Assembly: GCF_022682495.2 (NCBI RefSeq)
Contig: NC_071397.1
Coordinates: 14,475,082 to 14,539,081 of the forward strand
Direction: 5' to 3'
Length of the DNA: 64,000 bases
From: Desmodus rotundus
Lineage: Eukaryota; Chordata; Mammalia; Chiroptera; Phyllostomidae
Positions 23,361 through 35,389 of the stretch are shown here, one piece after another. Below the pieces are notes generated by a model that saw nothing but the letters and a program-made list of their open reading frames with translations, searched no databases and had not been told where the DNA came from. The stretch's first letter is position 1. Each line of letters starts with the position of its first letter. A program made the translations under genes and the position numbers.

Positions 23361-23408
23361 CATGTGACAAAGTGTTTGCCATTGTTCTATATCACTAAAA
23401 AGAGGCTT

Positions 23409-23423
23409 TTGGGGGGGGGGGGG
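23409..23423 (+). repeat. Poly-G tract
   Basis: An uninterrupted run of about 15 G after CTTTT. Such long G runs are rare and unstable; the true length may vary or be misread. Confidence 0.8.
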
Positions 23424-23794
23424 AGAAGGGAATACTAAAAGTCCAAGTTAGAAATTTTAACTACGCCTCAGGAAAGTCAGGACCAACTCTCCCTGTAAAA
23501 CACGAAAATTGTTAAACCAAATGTAAAAATTATCTTAATGAAAGTCACACAGTAATAAAGAACTACGAGTTTGATGTGTGAAGGGAAAGAAATACTACAG
23601 AGATACATGAGTAGATGTTTCTAGGTGACTGTGACTCTAGGTGTTGCCCTAAGCACATCTGTCAATACTGTCACACTTGAATTTTTGTTTTGATGGCCAA
23701 TCATAGCAAAGGGGATCAGAAATCAGAACTGAGGATTCATAGTGGTGGGTATTCTAGTAGAGCAAATTCTCAAAAGAATTGAAAGGGGGTGGGG

Positions 23795-23796
<2 letters not shown>

Positions 23797-23844
<48 letters not shown>
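23797..23844 (+). repeat. (GA)n microsatellite
   Basis: About 24 perfect GA units preceded by a G-rich stretch. Possibly the remnant of a SINE body, but no SINE head is visible nearby. Confidence 0.95.
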
Positions 23845-23847
<3 letters not shown>

Positions 23848-25279
23848 CTGCAGAGTGAAAGTGAAATGTGTAATCTATAGTTCCCACTGCAGGAGTAGTC
23901 CCACATACCTCAGGCTTTGAACACCTTCGTTACAGGTGGCGTTGGATAGGTAAAGGCCCCAGGCACTTGGGAGTAGTTAACACAACTCTCTGAACTCATG
24001 CTGGACCTTAAGTACCAAGGGCCACACATGCACTGGAAGAAACAAGAGAACCGGAGGAAGCTATAGAGAAAGGAAAATGACTGCGAAATCTTCAGAGATT
24101 TGAATCATTTGACAAAGACTAAAAAACAGCAGTATTTACTGAAAAAGACTCTCTCCTTGACGAAACTTCAGTCCGGTTCCTTTCTACTAGGTCTCAGCCT
24201 TATCCCTGATTCTGCCTTTGACTCGACTAGCTCATTTCCAACAAGAGTCCTGTTAAGTCAGGATTCTTTAGTGAGAATCCCCGTCTGATCAAGTTTCTCA
24301 GGTCCCACCTATAATGTATACATCTCCGAACTGTCTTTAGCAAGACTCTTGTTAGGTCACTTTCAAAAGACTCTCCCTACTCTTAGTAATTTTCCAACCC
24401 CTTTACTCTGTTTTTGGCTATAAGTCCCAGCCATCTTTGCTATTTTCAGAGTTAACCTGATCTAACTCCCTCCCCTATTACAAATACTCTTGAGTAAAGT
24501 CTTTCTTACATTTTAACAATTAACAGATTTTTTAATTTAACATTATTATGTTCAAAGAATTAAAGTGAAAGTTTAAAATATCTGCAGTAAATAGAAAACC
24601 CAGAAAGTGTCACAGTGAATTTGAAAAATTGCTTAAGAGACTCATGAGAAATAACAAATCAATGTCACCTTAGTCATTTGATTTACATCCTCTGTTTACC
24701 TGAGGACATGTATCAGGATCTGCAAAGCAAACACAAAATTAATGTAACAATGAATTTCAGCATGATTCCATTACCAGAACCAAATTAGCTGAAAGACTTG
24801 TCATTGCTTCTTTTCAAATCCTTATTAACCATTAACAGCAGTGATCAGAGAGAGAATTGGAGCAAGACAACAGCATGTAGCACTTTTCCACTTAGAAATG
24901 GCCTGCATGAAGAGTCTTCAATACAAAAGGATTTCTCAAAGTATATTTTAACTGACAGTGTATGTAAACTTTCTCTTCGTGACTGTTTCCTTTGTTTGCT
25001 TTTCACCAAGTAAAGGTTACTGTGTTAAAGAAAGCTCTTACTCATCAATACACTTGGGGGAAGAGCAGAGGGCACGCGAGGTCAGATGAAGCAAACATGA
25101 AAATCAGAACAATTATTTGCCTTCTTATGCAGGTAACAATACAATGTGATTGTAAAATATGTTGTCTTTCCATATCCATTACAATATTTGTAGACGTTTA
25201 GTTCACATTCCATGTATAAGGTGTCTCTAGGTGACTGTTACTATAGTAGGCATTTTAAAACACATGATTTTTAAAAAAT
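23845..25279. other. Intergenic DNA, nothing recognised
   Basis: No supported gene. Around 24090-24490 the text has CTCCTTGACGAAACTTC and repeated GTTAGGTCA/GTTAAGTCA words that could be an unrecognised LTR, but this was not established. Confidence 0.35.
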
Positions 25280-25410
25280 CATAATAAGGTAGGTGCCATT
25301 AACTCAATTAGAAAATAAAGAAACTTAGGCTTAAGGTCATACTTCTAGTCAATAAAAAGGCTGGGATTAAAATTTTGGTCTGTCTGACTTCAAAGTACAT
25401 ACTCATAATC
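25280..25410 (-). mobile_element. MIR SINE fragment
   Basis: Complement of MIR: GGTAGGTGCCATTAACTCAA, AAACTTAGGCTTAAGGTCAT, a GGCTGGGATTAAAATTTTGG block and GTCTGACTTCAAAG are in the expected order. Confidence 0.7.
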
Positions 25411-27349
25411 ATTATGTTTTGATTTTATTTTTTAAATATCCCCTTTTATTTTTAAGAAACTGTGGCTGCTACACGTGGAAAAAGATTTTTAAAATATACC
25501 AAAGTATTAGTTATCAGTCATATTTATTAATCAATGAGCTATTTCTATATACTACTCTAATTTTTCAAAAATAATAATTTGTAGTTAATTAATAGCTGCT
25601 TAATTGATTTAAATATATCAGTTAAATTTCACTTATTGGTTTTGGTAAGTTTATGGCTAAATTGATTTTTTAAATGGAGATTACAGCATCACAAATATTT
25701 GACATTAGGAACATCATAAATGCCACCAATATTGATCTATTGGTTTACAAATTTGAAAAGTTAAGCTTGCAATATTAATTTGTAAGTCTGCAGGGAGACT
25801 TGCGTTTTGTCACCGACTCTCATTACTCACGATGGGAGAGTTTCCCAGTATAGAAGAGGCCCAGAACAAAAAAAACGTCCATAAAGCCACATTTGGAGAA
25901 AGTCTTGAGGCATTGGAAGGAAAATGATCACTTCTCTCTTTTGCTTTCTATACATGAAACACAATGAAATGAGAAAATTTAACAAATATGAAAAATTGTG
26001 ACACCTTGGGAAAAACACTTTTATGAAGAGTCCTCATATGAAACAAATTTCACAAAATTAATTTAGAAGTCATGGATTTGGATCTCTGAGTATACTTCTC
26101 CATATGAAAGAAGTTGTTAACTTAGGTTGAGCTCCCTGGAGAAGCCTTCAACCCCTATGTAAGCCAGTGCTATAGAATGTAGAGGCACAGAGTTCCCAGT
26201 ACCATGTTGGGGTCGAGATGGGGATGGTTGTTTTAGTTTTAAACCAGCTCCCCTGGTCAGGATTATGAAGACTCCTAGTTTTTATTTTATTACTAGTTTA
26301 TAAAATAAAAACCATTGGATGACAATGGTTCATAAAGTTATATAGGTTGCAAGTATATAATTCTTTTGATAAGTGAGGGATCTGGACTGGGAAGGACCAA
26401 GCAAGCAAGCGGAAGGATGGGTTGAAAAGCTCTTGTCGTATTGTTTGAAGAGTTGTCAAAAGCCTCCAGCACTGAGAAAAGTCCATGGCAAAGTTCAAAA
26501 TTAGCCAACTGCCATGTCTATGGAAGGATATGCTAAGTCTGAAGAACAGTCAGAACTCAAGAAAACGTTAAATGCCACAAAGGAGACAGGCCTTAACGTC
26601 CCAGTATCACTGCTGGAATGGAATTAGTTGTCTAGGATTTACAGTCATGAAATATTTGTATAGTTAAAGCTTGTTTGAAACCACTGAATTGTCCAAGTGC
26701 GTATTATATAATCAGATCTTTTTTCTATTGTAGTGCCTTATGGATTTGAAGTATCTAAATGTCAGAAACAGCACTGAACCAAAACACGGCAAATTTTAAG
26801 TGTGGATAAATTATGTATAGGTAACTTTTCTTGGTCTTTTAAAAATCTAGTGTACCCATTGTGGAATTATTTTAATGTCAGCGCACCTATTTCTCCTTCA
26901 CACTGTTCAATGGCTTCAGGGTATTGCAGAGCTTGTGTAACAGGTGTGGTCCCAACAAGAAACACGTGTGAGCAGGATTAAGGGAAACAGTAAAGCTGGA
27001 GAAGTATCTCCGGTTCCATTAACAGAAGAAAGCAGCTGCCACCTCAAGGCCTAAGGAGACAGGGAGAGAATGTTCTTTGTTCCTTAAATCAGTGAGAGCT
27101 GTGGCCTCTGTGGAAGGGTTGTCCAGACTTCCCCACTTCAGTATCAACTGCTGAACAGCAGAGAAGTAGCAGAGGACAAACTAGGTCCAGTCCTGCGGGT
27201 GTGTCCTTAGGATGTTAGTGACACAAACTAAAGGCAGGCGGGTAAGGCAACCCCAGGTCAGCCTCCCAGGAATCAGAGTAGGGACGAATGTAGAGGGAAG
27301 CAGTCACAGAATACACAGGATTACATGCATACGAGCCATTCTAAGTATA
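25411..27349. other. Intergenic DNA, nothing recognised
   Basis: No gene or confident repeat on either strand. Confidence 0.4.
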
Positions 27350-27540
27350 TTAAGTGAGGACCTGCTATGTACCAGGCATTGAGGGTCCAGGAGCAGGGGA
27401 TACAATAGTAAATGAAACAGAAAAACACGTTCTTCTCAATAACAAGGTGGGGAGTTACAATGAAACAACAATCTAGTTGCATACTGTTTGTCAAGTGCCA
27501 GACATTGTTCTAAGTACTTTCCATATATTGTCATAGTAAA
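27350..27540 (+). mobile_element. L2/MIR-like fragments
   Basis: CTATGTACCAGGCATTGAGG with GATACAATAGTAAATGAAAC resembles an L2-type 3' motif. GTGCCAGACATTGTTCTAAG, just downstream, resembles the complement of a MIR end. Both are short and diverged. Confidence 0.45.
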
Positions 27541-27600
27541 TAAATAGCATAAACTTAGGCACATTTCTTTAATTATGGAACATTATAGGACATACCCCAT

Positions 27601-27651
27601 TTCCTTCCTTCCTTCCTTCCTTCCTTCCTTCCTTCCTTCCTTCCTTCCTTT
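27601..27651 (+). repeat. (TTCC)n microsatellite
   Basis: About 12 units of TTCC. It also creates the repetitive SFLP/KEGR parts of ORFs overlapping it, which are therefore artefacts. Confidence 0.95.
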
Positions 27652-30379
27652 CATTATCAATAATGCCAAAATAAATTGTTTTGAACGTCCTTCTTTGTGC
27701 ACACCTATAAGTAGTTCTGTGAAAAAGATACCTAGATATGAAACTGCAGAGTCAAAAAGGAGGCATTTTTTTAACTTAATAGATTCAGTCGAATAATTCT
27801 CTAGGAAACTGTACCAAGTCACGTACTCACCAATGAGAGTGCCAAAGTCCACAGACCCTCCCCACTGAATCACAGAATTTTGGAGTAACTTGAGAACTGT
27901 TCTGAATATAGGATGGGCGGCTGCTCAGGTGGATGTTGGAGGAAAGATTCAGGCATGGAACAAAGATTTAATTAGCTAAATGATTCTTCAGATACTTCAT
28001 AAACCTGAGATTCTATGATGCTGGGCTATTATGTTTAACTAAAATCAAGTTTCATCTATCAATACAACACATCGAAATTAAGGAGAAACCACGAGAGTGC
28101 TATACACCAACCACCAGCAAGCTTTACCTCAGGAGCACAGGATCTGAGCCTTTTGGGCAATTTTAGACATTTTCCAAATGAACCATGAACATTGGGGTCA
28201 GAGGTGAGAATAGCTGTTCTCAACCATAAAACAGACAAGCAAAACAGCATTGAATTGAACACAGATTTTTAAAATGTCATTTGAATATAACATCAATGAA
28301 CAATATAAAACTCCAATACAGAAAAACTCTCTTGAGTTGTGGGTAGCATTTTCTAACCATTGGTATTTATTACATATAAAACGTATTTTTCTGAAGAGTG
28401 AACTCATTATTTTTATGATTGTTAAATCATCTTTTAAAATAGATATAACGGTGTTATCCTAGGACCGTAGGAGCAGAAAGAATCTTAAAGATTACTGGTG
28501 AGCGTTTTACTGTCCACGAGAAAGAATGTTAGAGAGGCCCAGGGTTTACTGTAGACACACGAGAGGTTTAACAGAAGTGACTCAGAGACTCCGTGTCCTA
28601 AACCTCATGTCATAATTATTGTTCCTTTACTGTGAATCCTTAAGTGCATTGCTTCAATTATAGTGAGGAAAACACGGCTAGAGTCAGTGCTTTGCCCTCG
28701 GGTTCTGGGAAAACTGGTAGAGACTGTGTTTGCGATTTGGTTTCCACATCTCCACTCCAGAGTTTTCCTGGTCAGCTAGCCTGCCTCTCCTATGTATCTC
28801 CTGTTGCTGTTATCCAGGGCATGGAGAAAAAAAATGCAAACAGGTTTGAATCACTTCTGTAACTATGAAGTGCAAACAGTGATGATGACGAGTTCCAGAA
28901 GAGCAGAAATTCCAGGGGTGTCTTCAAAGCCCCTGGTCCACATGCTCACATGCCCAACCACACTGGTGACTCCTGGTACTGGAAACAGGTATCCCTTTAA
29001 GGACTGGAAAGATGCTGATTGGAGACCACTATCCAGAGATTCTGGAGTTTGAAAAGCCCTCTCTCCCAGGGTGATTAGAAATCTGGATAAGGTCGGCATC
29101 AGCGATGCCAACCTCATTACTGCCAGGAAGGAAGCAGCTTCTAAATCAAAGAAGATAAATAAGCTTCTTTGTCATAACAATTACAGACAAAAATAGCTGA
29201 AATGCTATTTTATGCGAAGCAAACAGCTGTGGAGACACAGAATTTCTATTCATCTTAAAGAATCTGTATCCAGGTACCTAAGTCTTCAAAAATAACGTGA
29301 GATACAATATGCTCATTGCCGAGCACCTTCAACGGTTGCACATTTGTGGTATGAGACTTCGTTTTACTTTTAATTTTTAGTGATATCTGACAGTGGATGG
29401 TAGTTTTCATTACGTGAGCCTTCTTTTTTCTGTAGCCACTCAAATAGGATAAGGACAGTTCTAGTGTTTCTCCAAACGCAGAAAAGATTTGTATTAAAAA
29501 GGTGACTCTCTCTGTGCAAACACCAGGGGGAAATAGATAGGATCAAACATAAGTGTAATTTGGCCAAGGAGAATATCAATTTCATAAACACAAAATTCCA
29601 GTTACTTATTTCACTATTTTACCTTGAAGCTAAGTCAACACCTATGTTTGCTATTTTTTTTTTTACCTTTCCTCAAAATTTCAGTTATTCTTGCTGCAAT
29701 TACTTTACAGTGGAAAACATCACCTTAGTGATGCTTGAAGCTGTCCTCATTGGTTGTTTGCTCCTGGGATTTTCCCGATGTTGGAGAATGTCGGTCTGGG
29801 TGCCTGTGGCGGGAACCCGTAAAAAGGGTTAGGGACCATGCTTACCCAGGTGGTACAACCTGGCTGCTCTGACATAATGTATAAGAACTCAGCTACTGAC
29901 CAAGGACTTAAATGATTAACATAACTTCTTCTCTGCTTGCCACTGTCTTGGCCTTCGAAAATCGATGGTAAGAGATATCTTCTCCTTCCTGCTTCAGGAC
30001 TTGGGCAAACTCATCCTATTTTACATGTTCTACAAAGATGAATTGTTAATATTTGCTGATGGACTAAACTTTACTTATAATCTCTTTGATTTCTCCTTCT
30101 TTCAGCAAATGGAAACTGTACCATGTACCTCTGTTCAACTTATAGTAGCTTCCTATTAAGGGCTTATCTTTCTGGCTAAATTACAGACCCTTAGAGGGTC
30201 CGGTCTCTGTCTTACTCATCTTATATACTCTAAGGTCACAAAGTAAGTGCTTGGAGAAAACTTCTTGAATTTAACAATTTAAGGACCCAAGGTAGACTTT
30301 ATAAGAGCAGGCTGAATGATACCTCAAAATATTTCTTTATTATTGGTCTTTTATTAATAATTTATTAATTATAAAGGAA
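27652..30379. other. Intergenic DNA, nothing recognised
   Basis: Several short ORFs on both strands (for example 28644-28862, 28863-29117 and 29560-29832) have no recognised motif. No RNA gene or clear repeat was identified. Confidence 0.4.
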
Positions 30380-30570
30380 TGGGCATAATCTTTGGAGTTA
30401 GTAGATTGAAGTTTAAATTCTAACACTATCATTTATCTATGGTATGGTTTAAGCTTTTTGAGTCTCAGTGCCCTTGTCTTTTGAATGGAATAAATGACAC
30501 CTCTCTTGTAAAGTTTTTATAAGAATTAAGTCGACATAAAAATGCCAGTCATTATATATGACACATATTA
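30380..30570 (+). mobile_element. MIR SINE
   Basis: ATAATCTTTGGAGTTAGTAG, TTTAAATTCTAACACTATCA, TTTGAGTCTCAGTGCCCTTG and TTTTGAATGGAATAAATGAC match the plus-strand MIR order, followed by a TATAAGAATTAAGT segment. Confidence 0.75.
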
Positions 30571-30795
30571 TATGAATTTCCCTATCTTAATAAGAAAATA
30601 CAATTATTTAAATCTTTAACATGATTGTATTTATGAAAGGTTTTGGATTTAGATCTTAAAATAGTCAAACACAGCTATAAAACTTTAGAAACAATAGAAA
30701 CTTAGAAATGATAAAACCTAGTAGTTTCCAACCTTACACAGCTGTAGGATGCTCTGTTCAAGAAATTTCCTTCTAGGTGATTCAAATCTAAACAT

Positions 30796-32180
30796 TAATT
30801 AGGTAGGATTTTTTTTTTGATTTTGCAATGAATTGTTTTTATTCTTGTTGAATTCTGGGAGTTCTTTACATAGTCTGCCTATTAAGCCTCATCACACATA
30901 TGATTTACAAATATTTTTCCCACTCTGAGTTTTCAGTTTCATGATAGCGATAGTGTCGTGTGCAGGATGTGTTTTTAATTTTTATTGTTGCTCAGTTACA
31001 CTTGTCCCGCTTTTTCCCCACTGCTCACCCCTACTCCATTCCCCCCACGCCCGCTGTCAACTCCCCCCATTGTCCATGTCCTTGAGTCCTCTGCTCATAT
31101 TCCTTTGCTTGCCCCTTCCCCTTTCTCCTGTTATCCCCCTCTCATCTCCCCTCTGGTCACTGTCAGTTGGTTCTTTCTTTCCAAGTCTCTGATACTATTT
31201 TGCCCACTTGTTTGTTTTGTTGATTAGGTTCCACTTATAGGTGAGATCATATGGTATTTGTCTTTCACTGCTTGGCTTATTTCACTTAGCATAATATTCT
31301 CTAGTTCCATCCATGCTGTCACAAATGGTAGGATTTCCCTCTTTTCCTTCTGCATAGTATTCCATTGTGTAGCAACTGTGTACCACAGTTTTTTGATCCA
31401 CTCATTTACTGATTGGCACTTAGGCTATTTCCAGCACTTGGCTATCGTAAATAATGCTGCTATGAATGTTGGGATGCATAGGTTCTTTTAAATTGGTGAT
31501 TCAACCTTCTTAGGGTATACACCAAAATAAACTCAAGATAGATAAAAGACTTAAATATACGTAGTGACATCATAAGAGTCCTAGTAGAAAACATGCTGGA
31601 AAATCTGATATCCCATACAGCAATGTCTTCACTGATACATCCCCTAGGTCAAAGGACATAAAGGAAAGATTAAACAAATGGGACTACATCAGGCTAAAAA
31701 GCTTCTGCACAGCTGAAGAAAACATCAACAAAATGGAAAGCGAACCAACCGTACAGGAAAATATATTTGCCCATGATACCTCGGACAAGGGTTTGATCTC
31801 CAAAATATATAAAGAATTCACACAACTCCACACCAGGAAGACAAACAATCCAATTAAAAAATGGGGAAAGGACCTGAACAGACACTTCTCCAAGGAAGAC
31901 ATACAGAGGGCCCATAGAAACATGAAAAAATGCTCAGCATCACTAGTCATCAGAGATATGCAAATTAAAACCACAATGAGATAACTTCACACGGGTCAGA
32001 ATGGCCATCATAAACAAAGCAACAAACAAGTGCTAGTGAGGATGTGGAAAAAAGAGTACCTTAGTGCACTGTTACTGGGAATGCAGACTGGTGCAGCCAC
32101 TGTGGAATTTCCTCAAAAAAGTGTAGATGGAACTGCCTTTCCGTCCAGCAATCCCACTGCTGGGACTAATTAGCTAGAAT
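30796..32180 (-). mobile_element. L1 with 5' inversion and possible 3' transduction (includes duplications)
   Basis: The overall orientation is minus. The left arm (30968-about 31522) is the minus-strand L1 3' UTR and ORF2 end. The right arm (about 31523-32166) is plus-strand ORF2, ending at the CCCACTGCTGGGACT motif. That is just before the region where the left arm begins in ORF2 (complement of TTAGGGTATACACC). The arms are therefore adjacent parts of one transcript, one inverted, as twin priming produces. Between the L1 3' end and a poly-T run lies an older L1-like scrap (30821-30967). TAATTAGGTAGGAT (30796-30809) and TAATTAGCTAGAAT (32167-32180) match at 12 of 14 bases and may be the duplication. 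Confidence 0.75.
31694..31984 (+). pseudogene. L1 ORF2 C-terminal remnant in the inverted arm
   Basis: The plus strand encodes a readable L1 ORF2 stretch (31733-31984), including [20 protein letters not shown] and the [20 protein letters not shown] block. These lie C-terminal to the reverse transcriptase. No endonuclease or catalytic RT motif is present. The long minus-strand ORFs at the same place (31684-31974) are mirror artefacts. Confidence 0.8.
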
Positions 32181-32579
32181 GTTTTGATTGAAGTAAAGGT
32201 AGAGATAGGTCAGTCCCATCACTTCAGCTCCTGCCTTTTTCCCTTTCAATGAACATCAGTTAAGGAAATCCGGAATTTCTAGGATTCCTCAAATTCGTTT
32301 TTGAAACCCAGTGGATGGCCTAGCCCCCTTGTTTTGTAGGTGAAAAATAAAAGTCAGAGACATCATATTATACCATCAAGGTTACACAGGTCATTAATAT
32401 CAGAGTGGTGGTAACAACCAGGTTCTCCTGGCCTCCAATGTACTTACTCGCCATAGAGCTGCACACGTATTCAGTATGAAAAAGACAGCTGGTCCCATAT
32501 TTACCTTTCCGACCAAAACATGCAGATAACAACAACAGCAATAACAATGTCTAATTTTTATTGAAGGTTTACTGTATAT
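32181..32579. other. Intergenic DNA, nothing recognised
   Basis: No supported gene or repeat. Confidence 0.4.
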
Positions 32580-32730
32580 CAAACATTATGCTACATGTTT
32601 TAGAATCACTGCTTCATCTAACAATTGCTAACAACCCTATGATTTGAATCTTGTTATACCCCCTGTGACAATGGAGAAATTGAGCATTAGCAGGGGCAAA
32701 TGACTTGCTTAAAGTTACTCTGCAAGAAAA
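32580..32730 (-). mobile_element. MIR SINE fragment
   Basis: Complement of MIR: CAAACATTATGCTACATGTT, AACAACCCTATGATTTGAAT, CAATGGAGAAATTGAGCATT and GACTTGCTTAAAGTTACTCT are in order. Confidence 0.65.
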
Positions 32731-33469
32731 TACCATGGTCTGTACTAAACTCAAATCTTCCTAACATCAAAAGTCAAATTAAAGCAACATTGTGCCTAGG
32801 ACCCTAAGAAAATAGATATAAATATTGAATATATCAGTAATCTTTGAAAATGTCAGCCAAAGATATTAACTGACTTCAATAATGGAGAAACATTCATCCA
32901 AATACAAGTGTTCCACTCTATGCATTTGAAAAAGATCTGATAATTATTGTTTTTTTAAATAAGACATTTTCTTGATTAAAATACATTAATAACCATTATT
33001 TTTTAAACTGACCTTGCATTTCTCAAGCACATGTAAATTTTGCAAGTCTTTATTTCCCTAGAGGAAGCTATATTTAGTCAATATTTTTTTCTAAAAGTCT
33101 TTGATCCATGGTAATATGCTAATATTGACTTTAAATTAAAAGAAAGAAGTATACTCATGTCAACTATTAATAATTACTACAAATTAATATAGATCTACAT
33201 TACAAAATAATTTTAACAGGAAATAAAATTATGGACATTTTTGGTTGCACTCTTATAGCAAATTTTCTTTACATCAAATGTATTTATTGTAAAGGTCAAA
33301 TCTTTAACCAATGAATTATTTTTGCACTGATTATTTTATTATATTCATTTATTTTTTGTCTAGTGCAATATATGTTTATGCCAGTTTTATACTGATTATA
33401 TATTTTCGTACTTAGAAATTCTACTGATTCCCTTATGTATAAATTATCCAGGGCAACATACAAAACCCA
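32731..33469. other. AT-rich intergenic DNA, nothing recognised
   Basis: Very AT-rich; no gene or familiar repeat. Confidence 0.4.
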
Positions 33470-33920
33470 TCACAATAAAGCCCCAAACTGTTCTTAAATT
33501 CATCTTTCAACATCCTTTTACATTTGCTCTCTCCAGGAAGAACAACGAATTTTAAGCCATCTCCCAAGTTCTATGTCCCCTTTGGTCTGTATGCTTTTGC
33601 ATGTGTTTCTTCCATATTGAATCTTTACACTTTTTCTCTGCTGAACTGTTTCTTCAAGAACAATTGGAACGTTACTTCCTCCACTCTCAGATAACTAGCT
33701 GTTTCCTTCTCTGTACTTCTACTACATTCTGTGCACAACATTATTGTAAAATTTAGAATATTTTATAATTGATTTTATCTTTGTTTATCTATCTCTGTGC
33801 ATGTCTTTCATTCTTTCTATCCACACACCTATAGGAAGACAGGAGAGACTACAACCCTAAAGAGAAAAAGCACATTCTATTTATCCTTGTATCCCTATAG
33901 CTTTGCACGATACCAGCAAA
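33470..33920 (+). mobile_element. L2 LINE 3' region
   Basis: CTTTGGTCTGTATGCTTTTG, TTCTTCAAGAACAATTGGAA, CGTTACTTCCTCCACTCTCA and the ATTTTATCTTTGTTTATCTA block follow the order of an L2 3' end, at high divergence. Confidence 0.6.
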
Positions 33921-33979
33921 ATTATTCTGAACATTTCTAAATAATTTCATCTGTTTAAATTGAAGTGCAGCATATGTAT

Positions 33980-34095
33980 TTTAGATCCCATTTTGCAGGT
34001 AATAAGATGAGGTTAAGTTCCAAAATCACAGAGTTGGCGTAAGAGAGCAGACATCTAGACAAGAGGTCCAGGGCCTTTACTGTTTGACCAATAAA
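33980..34095 (-). mobile_element. MIR SINE fragment
   Basis: GATCCCATTTTGCAGGTAAT, GATGAGGTTAAGTTCCAAAA and GGGCCTTTACTGTTTGACC match the complement of a MIR. Confidence 0.6.
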
Positions 34096-34418
34096 TTGCA
34101 GAAATGTTCTATTTTTCATATATATAGTGTATATATTTTTTATATTAGTTACATTTCTTCTTAAAAATCAATATGAAGTTCATTCCCCTGTTCCACAGGA
34201 AGAAGAGATATCCTATATCAGAGGCATATATTCTTAGGTGCTATCCAAGAATTTCCAAGATTATTATGTATTATGGATGCAAATAAATTTCTGCCATTCG
34301 TATTATTTTTTTAGCTAGTTTATTGAAGTTTAATTGGTCTACAAGAAAATGTGTGTGTATAAAGTGTACAATTTGATAAGTTTTGCGACATGTATACCCC
34401 TATAAAACTATGCATCAT

Positions 34419-34433
34419 AATAGTGAATATATC
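34419..34433 (+). repeat. Left target-site duplication of the U4 retrocopy
   Basis: AATAGTGAATATATC, repeated exactly at 34501-34515 immediately after the U4-derived segment. Confidence 0.85.
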
Positions 34434-34434
34434 T

Positions 34435-34502
34435 AGCTTTGCACAGTGGCAGTATCATACTCAATGAGGTTTATCTGAGGCACGATTATTGCTAATTGAA
34501 AA
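34435..34502 (+). pseudogene. U4 snRNA retropseudogene, 3'-truncated
   Basis: AGCTTTGCACAGTGGCAGTA starts exactly at the U4 5' end. The 5' stem-loop follows, with CAATGAGGTTTATCTGAGGC and GATTATTGCTAATTGAAAA, to about nucleotide 68. The rest of U4 (3' domain and Sm site) is missing and there is no A-tail. Several differences from functional U4 fall at former CpG sites (CGC to CAC, CGT to CAT, CCG to CTG), which suggests neutral decay. It is flanked by a perfect 15-bp direct repeat, so it arrived by L1-mediated retrotransposition. Without the Sm site it cannot be a working snRNA. Confidence 0.92.
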
Positions 34503-34515
34503 TAGTGAATATATC
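34501..34515 (+). repeat. Right target-site duplication of the U4 retrocopy
   Basis: AATAGTGAATATATC, identical to 34419-34433. The first A bases overlap the end of the U4-derived AATTGAAAA, so the exact boundary is ambiguous by two bases. Confidence 0.85.
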
Positions 34516-34780
34516 CATAATCTCCCAATGCTTCCTTATGCCTTTTATAATCTGCCCTACTCTGCCCCCATTCCAAGCATTCACTAATCCATTTTATTAT
34601 GGATAATAATATTTAATCTTTTATATTAATCTATAATCCGCTATAGATTAGTTTGCTTTTTCTAGAATTATATATATAGAATCATACAATATGTGCCCTT
34701 TGGGGGAAGGGGTGAAGAGTCTAGCTTTTCACTCAATGTAATTACTTTGGGACTCATCCATAATGCTATACATGTCAATA

Positions 34781-35389
34781 ATACACCCTAAAGTCACTAA
34801 CTGCTCTAACCTGCTATGATCTCAAGGAGGACAAACCATACTTACCTGTTACATTAAAATAGTACCATCGTCTCCTCACATTTACCATGTTACCCTAACT
34901 CTTCTTTATTTCCTTAGGCCATCTATCACAGTTTCTTTATTGTGTCTTTTGAAATGTATATTTATAGATTCAATCATGTCTTATAGAAATAAAAGGCTTG
35001 AAAAGCTAGCCCCATGAATTTGGAGAAGAAAAGTAATTTTATGACTTGATCAAATCCATATGTCTTCTAATACACTGTCAGTGATGTTCTTAGTTGACTG
35101 TCTTACCCAGCACTCAGTGGGGATTTTGCACATTCCCTTGTCGTCTAATTAATCTTAATATTTCTTTATTTTCTGTAGTGGAAACTTACTTTTCCTTTCT
35201 TCACTTTTTCCATCAGCTAACCGTGACTGATCCCAAAATGCTCTAAATACGTTCCCTCAAGTAAAATACTTTTTTGTCACTAGTCGTGATTCATATCTTC
35301 ATTTCCTTGCATTAGTTTTTCAAAAATTAGTCCTTTGGCTGCAACATAACACTGTGTTTCCTCCCTGGGACTTTCTTCTTTTTGTTTTT
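34781..35389. other. Intergenic DNA, nothing recognised
   Basis: No gene or confident repeat. Confidence 0.4.

Larger units (their letters stand above)
34310..34780. mobile_element. Old LINE-like fragment interrupted by a U4 retrocopy (tentative)
   Basis: TTTATTGAAGTTTAATTGGT, AAAGTGTACAATTTGATAAG and ACATGTATACCCCTATAAAA resemble an ancient L1 3' segment. After the U4 insert, the text resumes with CATAATCTCCCAATGCTTCC and ends with an AGAATCATACAATATGTGCC block. The subfamily is uncertain. Confidence 0.45.

Noticed and set aside
27575..27873. ORFs with SFLPSFLP or KEGRKEGR repeats
   Set aside because: Direct translation of the (TTCC)n microsatellite, not a repeat protein.
34435..34502. A functional U4 snRNA gene
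   Set aside because: The 3' half with the Sm site is missing, there is no upstream snRNA promoter element visible, and exact target duplications mark it as a retrocopy.
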